In this document: positions 36,493-46,400 of the stretch, piece by piece | Layout of the letters: every line of letters starts with the position of its first letter | How positions within the stretch are numbered: the stretch's first letter is position 1 | Origin: Setoptus koraiensis | Taxonomy: Eukaryota; Arthropoda | Assembly (NCBI GenBank): GCA_048013815.1 | Contig: CM106585.1 | Location: forward strand, 2,046,001 to 2,110,000 | Reading direction: 5' to 3' | Length of the DNA: 64,000 bases | The notes under the pieces: generated by a model | Databases searched by the model: none | What the model was told of the DNA's origin: nothing | Seen by the model: the letters and a program-made list of their open reading frames with translations, nothing else | Position numbers and translations under genes: made by a program

Positions 36493-36631
36493 GTTGAATA
36501 TCCGTTTTAGCTGTATGGTATGTTGGTGATGATATCAATTTTCTGCGAATGTTACCGTTATCCAGTAAGTGTAAAATGAAACTGAAATGGCTTCGGTTGA
36601 TTTGACTATCAACAACTGAAAATGGGCGGTT

Positions 36632-36922
36632 GAATCCTTTGTGCTCGCATGTTTGTTTCGAGTGAAACTCGTGGCACTCCTATGTTCTCTTTGGTCGTGC
36701 TTCTTTCTCGGTGGTCACGATGGAAAGGATTTTAAGCGAAACAAAGATGCGAAAGAAAGTGGGCTCGTCCCTATTGCTTTACCTTTATCCTAGTGCTCGT
36801 CTCCTTCTTGAATCTCATCCATGATCGGTTTCGAGAATGAAGCACGACCATGATAAATGGCAGAAGGAATTGAGGATGGCCACGAGTTTCACGTGGAACA
36901 AGTTTTCGAGCACAAAGGATTC
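36632..36922. mobile_element. Foldback / MITE-like element with about 95-bp inverted arms
   Basis: The left end begins GAATCCTTTGTGCTCG and the right end finishes with its exact reverse complement, CGAGCACAAAGGATTC (36907-36922). Pairing continues inward with mismatches and small gaps: GTGAAACTCGTGGC against GCCACGAGTTTCAC, and GGTCGTGCTTC against GAAGCACGACC. The arms run to roughly 36725 and 36828. There is no ORF of transposase type and no clear target-site duplication. The superfamily cannot be named. Confidence 0.85.
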
Positions 36923-37159
36923 GGCTGAATTCGTTGTTTATTCGCACAAATACAACAATCTGAGATGGAACGTACATTTAATCGAACCAAATGAGCCACT
37001 TGCAGCAAACAAAGAACAAAGCTTCTCTCATTGTGCGCAGAACTAAGGCGTCCAAATCGAATAGAAGACATCTAAACCATGAACGGAGCGTCACAATTAA
37101 GGTAGAGACGTTGTCGATAATTGCATTCATTTATAGGAAATATCTTTCATCTTTGTTGT

Positions 37160-37425
37160 TCTCTAGACAACTGTGGCTACTGCTGTTCGGGTTCGCGCTG
37201 CTGAAAGTTGCCAGAATCGAGACTCGAATCAAAATTTGTTGTTCGTTGCTGTTGCTGATTCTTCTCCGGTTCCGAATCTCGTATGTTCTGTTGAGTTTGC
37301 TGAGGCGCCTCTAGCTGTTGACGTTGCCCAACTACAGTCTCTTGTTGTTAATCGGTATCAGCGAAGCCAGTGTGTTGCTGTCGATCTTGTGGAAAGAATA
37401 TCATTGGAATTGTTGAAATCACGAC
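37160..37425 (-). pseudogene. Broken partial copy of the giant glutamine-rich gene
   Basis: The plus strand from TTCTCTAGACAACTGTGG to about 37425 matches 45271-45620, inside the large exon of the Q-rich gene, at high identity (for example GGGTTCGCGCTGCTGAAAGT and ATCGAGACTCGAATCAAAAT). It carries substitutions, frame-changing differences and at least one deletion of about 70-85 bp after GCGCCTCT. No full open frame remains in the sense (minus) direction, so this is a duplicated, decayed gene fragment. It sits between a foldback element and a dispersed repeat, which suggests mobilisation by a transposon (inference). Confidence 0.9.
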
Positions 37426-37498
37426 AACAGTGATCACGCTAGTTTTGTTGATATAAATACATGAGGAGGTTCTGACACGAGACAGATTTGAAAGAAAG

Positions 37499-37741
37499 AC
37501 ATCACTAAATACCAGAGTGACTGGTCAAGATGCAGTCTGCTTCAACTATGAAGCAACCATCATTCGAACGGCTTGATTAGCATAGATAATCGGACAACAT
37601 CGTCGATAAACACTGCTTCCAACTCGAGGTACTCATCCAACCACCTCGAGCTCATCATATGAAATTTTAGCTCGTGTCCATCACAGAACCTCGTTATAAT
37701 AGCCATCTAAAAAGCACACGAGTAACGTCTGCCTGAACAGT
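37499..37741 (+). repeat. Dispersed repeat shared with 10384-10618
   Basis: Diverged copy in the same orientation as the 10.4-kb copy. It begins about 70 bp after the end of the Q-rich pseudogene. Confidence 0.8.
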
Positions 37742-37855
37742 TTACAGAAACAACAGCAACAATCTATATAAACATCAATCAATACTAATTAAACCATTAC
37801 ATAAGTGAATCTGAGTATATAAGGCGTGACAGAGTTTGTTTATTAGGGATTAGTA

Positions 37856-39563
37856 TCATTGCTCAAGTTTAGGTGCTTTTGTAGATGTAAGACCAGCTCT
37901 CATGATCTCATCGACGAGTAATAGATTGTTAGCGATGACTGAGCATGAGTTGATAAGTTGCTTCTTAACTGTATAATTATCGAAAATACCGACATCAACT
38001 GGATTGACAGGTTCTCCGGTGTTAAGATCAAGACCAACTACCAAATTTGTAGCTGAACGTTCGTGTATCAATTTGACCATAACCTCTTGTTGATCGAAAC
38101 CTGAGTTCAGTGCCAGGGTTTTTGGTACCACTGTTAAAGCGTCGGCGAAAGCTTGGATACCATATGATTTCTTATCTTTTATGGTGTTCTTGTACTCCAA
38201 TAAAGCAAGATATGCTGCTATCTCAAAGGCTCCAGCACCGGGTATTAGAGCTTTGTCTTCGATCGCATTCTTGACAGCGCGCAGGCCATCATAGACGGCA
38301 TCCTTGATTTGAGTCATTCCATGTTTGGTTGCTGCTTTTATTAAGATAGTCGAAGATTTGGGATTTTTAACCTCTTCAACAAAAGTATATTTCTCCTCAC
38401 CTAAAACATACTCATAAATACTGCCAGCCCTACCTAAGCATTCCGGACTCAGTTCATCAAGACTGTTTATTGGGTAACCACCACAACATAATGGTATTCT
38501 TTCCATGTTACGGCGTTTGGCTCTCCTAAGTCCAAGAATACCTGCTTTGGCTAATGTATCTAGACTGTTTGGATCAATGCCTTGCTGATTGTACAAGAAA
38601 AATCCTTCTCCGTTTTTGCAAACTTTTTCCTTAAGTTCAATAATCTTTTTACAGCGATCATCAATGTATTTTCTCTCAGCCTCAACTAGCTTTTCACGTT
38701 CCTCGGCTGTTTTGTAGAAAAACCCAGAATGGACAGTTGTTTTCTCATATTCTAGACTAACATTCATGGCCAAAACGTAAGCATCTTTAAGGACTTTTGG
38801 CATATCCGGGTGCCTTGAGCCATGGTCCAACACCAGACCTCTGATTAGTTTAGTTTCATCTTCGGTTTTGTGATGCATCTCCATTATTTCCACCATGTGT
38901 AAGTCGATTGGTGTATCGGGGCTGCGGACAATGTTTACTGCATCAACACATATGTCTGTAAGGTTATCAGCCACTTTAGCATTAACTTTGGTCCTAAGGC
39001 ATGTGTTTGCCACTTTAATTAAGATGTCTCTGTCTTCGGGATTGATTGGAATTTTCATTTCCTCTAAAATAGCTAAGGATTTCTTTTTTGCCAATTCAAA
39101 CCCATCAGCGATAACTCTTGGGTGCAGGCCATCATTGATGTAGATTTCACTCTGTTTCAATAGTTCACCAATAAGTAAAACTGTCGAAGTGGTACCATCT
39201 CCTGTTTGGTCATTTTGCGCTGTCGATGCTTTGGCAATCAATGATGCCGTAGGGTGAGATATTTGCATTTCATGCAATAGAACATTCCCATCTTTTGTTA
39301 GCTTGATGTCACCAGCTCCGGAGACAAGCCTAAGAAAACATTTGGTTGCATAAACAAATGGATGAGTGTCAGTTGATTCGGTTCTATGACAACTAGATTG
39401 AGTATTGATAATGATGATAAACTTACATTTTCATTGTTCCTCTGGGTCCTAAGTTACTTTTGAGTACATCTTGAAGCCCTTTCGCACCGCTGATGTTGAC
39501 CGCCAAGGCTTGGGAGTGGCGAGCAATCTCGGCTTTGGGATTCAATAAAGTTATGGCTGCCAT
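37856..39563 (-). CDS. CCT6: T-complex protein 1 subunit zeta (CCT6)
   Basis: Two minus-strand exons, 39563-39427 and 39329-37856, give 536 residues, close to the usual length of about 531. Exon 1 encodes [20 protein letters not shown] and the ATP-site LGPRGTMKM. Exon 2 continues [20 protein letters not shown] and then the GDGTTS motif. Strings such as [53 protein letters not shown] and [14 protein letters not shown] are diagnostic of the zeta subunit. It is one of the eight different subunits of the cytosolic chaperonin TRiC/CCT, which folds actin, tubulin and WD40 proteins. It is divergent from the copine gene with about 760 bp between start codons, so the promoters may be shared. Confidence 0.97.
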
Positions 39564-40323
39564 TGTAAATTGGGTAGGCTTATCTCTCTACTCTACTGGG
39601 TTCTATAGTGTCGACAAAAAGCTGACACCCTATCTATCCTTTATGAGATTAGAAAGTTTTTAATAAAATGTCTTGCTGATTAGTAAATTTAGTTAGAGTT
39701 CGAGGATAGGTTGAGGAATCGCTCCAGTTCAGTTGCAGCATTGATTTTGTTTAATTCGGTAAGGAGGTTCGGTAGCATGCTTGTATTTTTGCATTGCGCA
39801 TGCACCGATATGTTGGCCGCTTAATTCGAAACGCATTTTTCGCATTGGGGGAAGGGAGGGCGCTTCCATTGCGCGAGACGGGGCGGCACCAATCTAGTCA
39901 GCATAGTCTCAGGCAGATCTTCCCTCAAATAAACTCACTTCTTGATACCCCTTGATACGTACGAAAGCAGTGATGTAAAAATATAAAATACTTCTCTCCT
40001 GGAGCACCCATATTATTATTATTTTCTCGTGAGAGGGGCATCCAAAATCAATGGATGAGTCACGTGTACCTAATTTTATTCAATGGAGATTGTCAATGGA
40101 GAATCAGTGTTATTTAAAAAAACAACATCTAACATTTATACCATCATAGCATGAGTCATTAGATTGGAACGGATTATTGTTAACTATCCTGCGTCATGTT
40201 AAGCTTCTGACAAGTAGCCCTATTGAACCCGTCAAATAGTTCCTTTCAATTGTTTGCCATGAGAAAGCTTTATTGTTGCCATTTATACATCAATTGTCCG
40301 ACACTAATTAACTTACAGTTAAA
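39564..40323. promoter_or_regulatory. Divergent CCT6 / copine promoter region
   Basis: A 760-bp head-to-head spacer. It contains a GC-richer island at about 39778-39895 (with GGGGGAAGGGAGGG and GCGCGAGACGGGGCGG) against an AT-rich background, a plausible core promoter for the housekeeping CCT6 gene. No transcription start can be fixed from sequence alone. Confidence 0.45.
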
Positions 40324-42148
40324 ATGACATCTCCAAGCACCTACGCATCCGCACCAACAGTTCAGCAGGTGGAACTCTTGCAGCAAGACCACGAACACAG
40401 CAAAACAACGGTAGAGTTGAGTATAAGGTGCAGGAACTTACCTGACTGTGACATTATTACGAAATCCGACCCACAAGTCATTGTTTTCCGATTTGATCCA
40501 AAACAAAAAGATAAATTGTATGAGCTAGGACGGACCGAAGTCATAGCCGATAATCTCAATCCTATTTTTGCCAAAAAGATTTTTATCAATTATCATTTTG
40601 AACAAATTCAACGACTCAGATTTCAAGGTATGTTATTACAGTACCCTAGGTCGACACCTATTCCAGTACTACAATCTATTACATTATCTATGCTGCAAAT
40701 CAATATTAGACGTCCATTTTTTCTAAAGCTCTATTTGCTCATTAATTTTCGTCACAATAATCTACTACTTTCGAACAGTCTATGATGTAGATCCCGTTGG
40801 ACAAGACGATTTCCTTGGTTACGTAGATACAACGTTAGCAGATATAATAGCTGCTAAGTCTGGAGAGTTCAGTCAGAAACTATTGAATGGTCCACAAAAG
40901 AATCGTCCCGGAGAAATTTTTATATCTGCCGAAGAGCTTGTTTTTTGCAAACAAGAGGCTAAATTTACCATTTGCGCATCTAATTTAAGCCCAGTATTTT
41001 GTGGTTTGTTGAATCCTAGTCCTTCTCTGTATATTTATCGCTTTAACGAGGGTGGCAGCCTGACTATCGTTCACAGATCCCCCACGATCGCTAGAACAAC
41101 AAACCCAATCTTTAAACCATTTCATTTGAAGTTATCCTCACTCTGCAATGGGGACTTTGATCGAACATTGAAATTGGAATTAATTAATCATAGATTTGGC
41201 GCTCAAAAACCATTAGGCTATATAGAAACAACAATCAATAGTTTGAAGCTCAACAAAGAAAGTAAAATTTTTCAACTTTTGGATCCCTACAGCAACTCTC
41301 CTAGCGTCTCTAGTATCTCAATCAGTGACTTTCACATCATCAACCAGGCATCTTTCCTTGATTACATTAAAGCTGGATGTCAGATACACTTTATTGTTTC
41401 GATTGACTTCACAGCGTCAAATGGTGCCCCCAGTGACCCATCGAGCTTACACTATCTATCCATGATCAAAAATCCTTATGAAATAGCTCTAGAAGCAGTG
41501 GGTAACATAATTCGACCCTATGATACCACCGGGATGTATGCAGGATTTGGGTTTGGTGCAAAGTTGAAGGGTGCTAGAAATCCTCCCTCTCACTTATTCC
41601 CTCTGAATGGAGTTGAAGCACACCCCTACGTTAATTCCATAGAAGAATTACTAAAATCATACAAGTCTAAACTCAGTGAGGTAATTTTATCTGGTCCAAC
41701 TTGTTTCGCGCCGTGCATCTCTTATTGCAACTCAATTGCGGATAATTACTCAGATGGTAATCATTACTTTGTGTTGTTGATCATAACTGACGGCATAATT
41801 AGTGACTTGAATCAAACGAAACAAGCCATCATCAAAGCGAGTGGTTCGCCATTATCTATTATAATATGTGGTGTTGGAGATGCGGACTTCACAACTATGA
41901 ATGAATTGGACTCCGACGATGAATTGCTCACATATAATGGGAAGCCAGCTGAACGAGACATTGTTCAGTTTGTTCCAATGAATAATTTTCTATCGTTTGA
42001 TTCTAATGTCAAACGAAGATCGCCTGATTTTTGGGTAGAATCTCAACGTCTGTTAGCCGCAGAAGTATTGGCTGAAATACCTGACCAACTGACTTCTTTT
42101 ATGGTCTCACGTAATTTACATACAGAATTAACGCATGTCTCGGACTAA
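40324..42148 (+). CDS. Copine (C2A-C2B-vWA)
   Basis: Two exons, 40324-40627 and 40779-42148, total 1674 nt (557 residues), typical copine length. C2A (about 27-130) retains aspartates of the calcium sites (CRNLPDCDIITKSDP and YDVDPVGQDDFLGY). C2B (about 160-285) is recognisable (KFTICASNL, LYIYRFNEGG, NPIFKPF), but the first calcium loop reads SPVFCGLLNPSP where copines normally have DxxDxxxKSDP, so it has lost the acidic ligands. The copine-type von Willebrand A domain starts with the MIDAS-like IDFTASNGAPSDPSSLHY near 308 and ends with ADFTTMNELDSDDELL. Copines are cytosolic proteins that bind membrane phospholipids in response to calcium. The reduced C2B suggests that calcium dependence rests on C2A (inference). 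AATAAA at 42272. Confidence 0.96.
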
Positions 42149-42473
42149 AATCTCCAATCGAAGAACAGAAAACAAATTATAAACACCATTGAGGAATCGA
42201 ACAAAAGATAAATTCACGAGGTAAAAAAAATCGCACAGCAACATATGTGGTGGCAATATGATACTATATCCAATAAAGTCCATCGAATATCATCATTTCT
42301 GATTAATGGACCAAATCCGAAGCAAATATTGACTTATGATAACTATTAGTATACTGCCACTAACTGCTTCTATCTGTCAATGCACAGAACTGACTAGTGT
42401 GGTGAACTTTATTCGGATGACTGTTTTATTTATCGACTATGCTATTTAGTTTAGCTCCCTGTTCTTCTCTGCT
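42149..42473. other. Short intergenic spacer
   Basis: Contains the copine polyA signal at 42272-42277 and otherwise nothing I can identify. Confidence 0.6.
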
Positions 42474-42846
42474 TCATGGCGCGTTCTTTGGGCGCATGGA
42501 TACGGCGCTTCTTTCTTTTTTTTTGAGGCCGAACTTTTTGTCTCGATAGTAGCGAATAGTCGCTCTGTCAACTTTATAATCAGTTGCGAGCTTCGTTATG
42601 GTTTGCGGATTCTCAATCAGCAATTTACTTCGTAAGGCGTCTTGCTGTCTGGGAGACAGCTTCGGCTTGCGGCCTGGTTTTAACTTGTTCTTGGGTGTTT
42701 CGAGTCTTCCATCCAACTTCTTCTTGACATTACTTATGAAAGTGTTCGAAATAGTCATATTTTCTTCTCTGCATCGCTTAATTATCATAGAATAGGACCA
42801 ATTATCCCTCAGAAGAGAGTATACAAAGCCTCTCTTAAAATCGCCC
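42474..42846 (-). CDS. Transposase-type helix-turn-helix protein (DNA-binding part only)
   Basis: Open frame of 124-131 residues; I favour the internal Met at 42846 (MGDFKRGFVYSLL), with a further in-frame Met at 42869. It shows two helix-turn-helix-like halves separated by a basic linker: SMIIKRCREENMTISNTFIS, then GRKPKLSPRQQ, then TITKLATDYKVDRATIRYY. This is the layout of the bipartite DNA-binding region of Tc1/mariner-type transposases. The DDE/D catalytic domain that should follow is absent: a stop comes after RSAVSMRPKNAP. So it is either a transposase remnant or a short domesticated DNA-binding protein. I could not find flanking inverted repeats. The frame is intact over its whole length. 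Confidence 0.65.
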
Positions 42847-42869
42847 ATTTTGTCAATCAAGTGGATCAA

Positions 42870-43427
42870 AGATCAACTGAAATTTGTCAACACACAAAGA
42901 AGAGTTACACGACAGGCAGCAGTTAAAAAAACCGTTGAAAAAAAAAACATTCAGAAATTATGAACACACAAAATCGCTCCACTGAATATATCCCACATAG
43001 GTAGATGGGCGTGTGTAATGAATAATCGAGGCGTAAAGTGATTTAATTTTGAGAGAATTATGATATTATAGTTTATTTTATTATTACACTCTTATCACTT
43101 AGTATCAAATAATATTAACCCATGGATGAAAGTGGTTGATGAAGCCGATATATATATATATACTTATATATATATAAATGAGATATCTACATAGAAGGAG
43201 AAAGTAGTATTGATAGAGATTTCCAGGAGTTAAGTTAGTTCTAGAGCCTTCATAGAATTTAAATCATCAGCTTTATCAGGCCTCCAAATGTTGCAGGCCC
43301 TCATTGTATTTAGTGTAATCAATTGGTGGGCTCGGGTATTATTCGAGAAATACCTAAAGATTCTTGAATTGAGCCAATTAGTTTAATGTGATATGGCTTT
43401 CTGTTTGTTTGTTCTCAACCAATTGTT
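42870..43427. other. Intergenic spacer, 3' flank of the Q-rich gene
   Basis: AT-rich, with a TA run near 43150-43175. TTTATT at 43072-43077 is a possible minus-strand polyA signal for the Q-rich gene, 350 bp after its stop. Confidence 0.55.
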
Positions 43428-46400
43428 TTAATATGAGCTAATCACTCTTGAGGCCGGCCTACTTATCCTCTCTGGTTCGAATTGTAATGGATTAAAATTC
43501 GCTAGAACCTGTGGTGAAAAAGTCTCTTGGGCTCCATTTTGTGTAGGTATCACTCGCTCTTGTTGATTGAAGTAATTGCCAGGCCTTTTGGATGACTTTG
43601 GCCTGATACGTCGCTTCACTGTACTAACTGGAGCCTGAGCCGCAGGAGCCTCTACTCTATAATTGTTTGACTGGAAACCATCATTTGAGTTGCCAGTATT
43701 ACCATCGACAGTGGTGGTTGATGTTTGTATAGATTGTTGTTGTGGTTCCTGTGGTCGTTGTTGTTGCTGTTGTTGTTGTTGTTCTTGATTCTGTTGCTGG
43801 TCCACAGATGGGGTCGTTTGAGTTTCAATCAAACTTTGTTCAGTTTTTGTTGTTCTAACCTGTTCTAGGTTATCATCAAAACTATTTAAATCACTTTGGC
43901 TACTAGACACTCGGTCGTTATTCTCATTTGGCAGACTCTCTTGTTGTTGTTGCTTGTCTGTTGATACTTGCTGCTGCTCATTGTTGTTATTTGATTGTGG
44001 TTCTGTAACAATTTTTTGATCACGATCATCAACTGAGACTTGTGGCTTTACAGTTGTCTGTTCCTCTTGTTGCTGATTGCTCTGCTGAAATGTATTTGTA
44101 GATGATTCGTCGTTTCTATTTCCGCCACTTCTATTTGAATCATCTACCAAGCTAGAGGTATTGTCTACGTCAACAGTGTTCTGTTGTTGTGGTGTAGTCT
44201 GACTCGTGACACCAGTGTCATCATTAGATGAAAACTGACCACTGGTTGTCGTCAGGCCAGACTGGTCATCTTGGTTACTGATGGCCGATGTTGCCTGCAA
44301 TTCATTATTCAAAGCGCCACTAGAAGATGCTAGACCCAATTGTGAAGATGATGATTCACTTTGACCACTCTCATTGTTGATGGTTTGCTGTTGTTGATCG
44401 CTGTTGGCTTGTGGAACGGCACTACTGAAAGAGGGCACACTGTCCACTTGACGGTCCAATGAACTCAACTGAGCAGAGGCGCCTGAAGACTCAAAGCCTT
44501 GGGTGTTTTGATTCAAGCCACTGTCACTTGATTGTTGTGCTGGCCTCTCTGGCGCTGCCGCCACCGATAATTGATCATCTGCGATAGTTGGCTGTTCACT
44601 GGCCTCAATGCCAACACTTGCAATAGTTGTGGGCGGCGGAAGTGGCGACCTTTGTATGAATGGGCGATCTTGCGCAACAGTTTTCTGTTGTTGTTGCCTG
44701 ACTTCTTTTGCTCTCGGCTGTGATTGTTGCAATTGTTGCTGCTGCTGAAGTCGCAAGTTGCTATTGTTAATATCCTGTTGTTGCTGTTGCTCGTCCAACG
44801 ACTGGGCGAACACATAACCGCCATCTTGTTGTTGTTGTTGCTGTTGTTGTTGTTGTTGTTGTTGCTGGTCAATGTTTTGCTGTGATACTCTCTGTTGATT
44901 GCTCTTGGCGACACTTTGAATCTTTTGCTTATTTTGCGCTCTCGGTCCGACTTGTTTGGCGATTAAATTCTGTTGTCTTTGCTTTTGCAATTGGGCCTTT
45001 CTCACCTCCTGCTTTTCTCGTTCTTCTTGGGCATTGATTATCGGAACATTTGAATTATCCTGTTGCTGCTGCTGCTGCTGCAACTGCTGTCTGTCATCCC
45101 CGAAACCTTCCGGTTGCGCTTGTTGGCCACTTTCGTCCTGTTGTTGTTGTTGTTGTTGTTGCGGCTGTTGCGGTTGCAAGTCGTCGTTGTCCTGATCAAC
45201 ATTTGTCTGCTGCTGATTGTTGGTGACTTCAAGTGGCAATTGAGAATTAGTGGTCACTTGCTGCTGCTGCTGTTCTCTAGGCAACTGTTGCTGCTGCTGT
45301 TCGGGTTCGCGCTGCTGAAAGTTGCCAGAATCGAGACTCGAATCAAAATTTGTTGTTTGCTGCTGTTGCTGATTCTTCTCCGGCTCCGAATCTCGTATGT
45401 TCTGTTGAGTTTGCTGAGGCGCCTCTCGATGTTGTTCTAGCTGCTGTTGCTGCTGGACATCCTCTCGGAATTGTTGTTGAGCAATCGTGCCTTGCAATTG
45501 TGGTTGACGTTGCTCAACTACAGCCTCTTGTTGTTGATCGGCATCGGCAAAGCCAGCCTGTTGCTGTTGCTGTTGTTCTTGTGGTTGCTGCTGAAAAACA
45601 ATCTCTTGTTTCTGCTGCTGAGGTTGCTGAAAGGTATCAGCTAATTGTTGCTGTTGAAGTGGTTCCTCATTTTGTTGTAATTGTTGCGACTGGACGATAG
45701 GCTCTCTGACTTGCTGTATAGGTTCCTGAAACTGTTGTTGTTGTTGTTGTTGTTGTTGGTAAGCCAACATTTCTCGGGGCACTTGTGCTGGAGGCAATGG
45801 ACGCGGTTTAATAGACAATCGATTCTTTGATGAGTTTACTTTGGTGGGCGATTGAGGCGCTGAATTGTCGCTCTGACTGATTGCCTGTGCTTTTTGAGTT
45901 TGCTTGCTTGGGGCGACCTCTTTAAGGCCCTTTGAAGCTGATGAAATCTTGCCACTCTTAAGGGCAGATTGTGCAATTGCCTGAGGTGAGCGAGGTGCCG
46001 CCAGTTGTTGCGTTATTGCCTTTGTTGACGTCTTAATGGCATTACTTTTTTTACTTCCTGACACCGGAGATTGTTGTTGCTGTTGTGTTATTTTGCTATG
46101 ATGTTGTTGACGCGGCTGCTGTTGTGGTTGGCTGAAACCTTTGGCCGAATCTATCGACGGCTGCTCGAAAGTATCAACGTTTGACTTTTGTTCAGTATGT
46201 TGACTCTGTTGGTCGTCGTCGAAGTTGTCACTGTCCGTCTTTTGTTGTTGTTGTTGTTGCCTCAGTTTGTCGGTTTTGCTCATTTCTGCCACAGCTTCAG
46301 CGATAAACGCAGTGTTCAGAGGGACAAACTGTTGCTGTTCTCTCACCTGCTGGATAGGTTCCCTGATCTGCTGGACGGGTTCTCTGACCTGTTGAATGGG

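Larger units (their letters stand above)
36493..37855. other. Intergenic region rich in transposon remnants
   Basis: Contains, in order, a foldback element (36632-36922), a degraded partial copy of the glutamine-rich gene (about 37160-37425), and a dispersed repeat (37499-37741). A TTTATT at 37839-37844 is a possible polyA signal for CCT6 only 12 bp beyond its stop. Confidence 0.75.
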
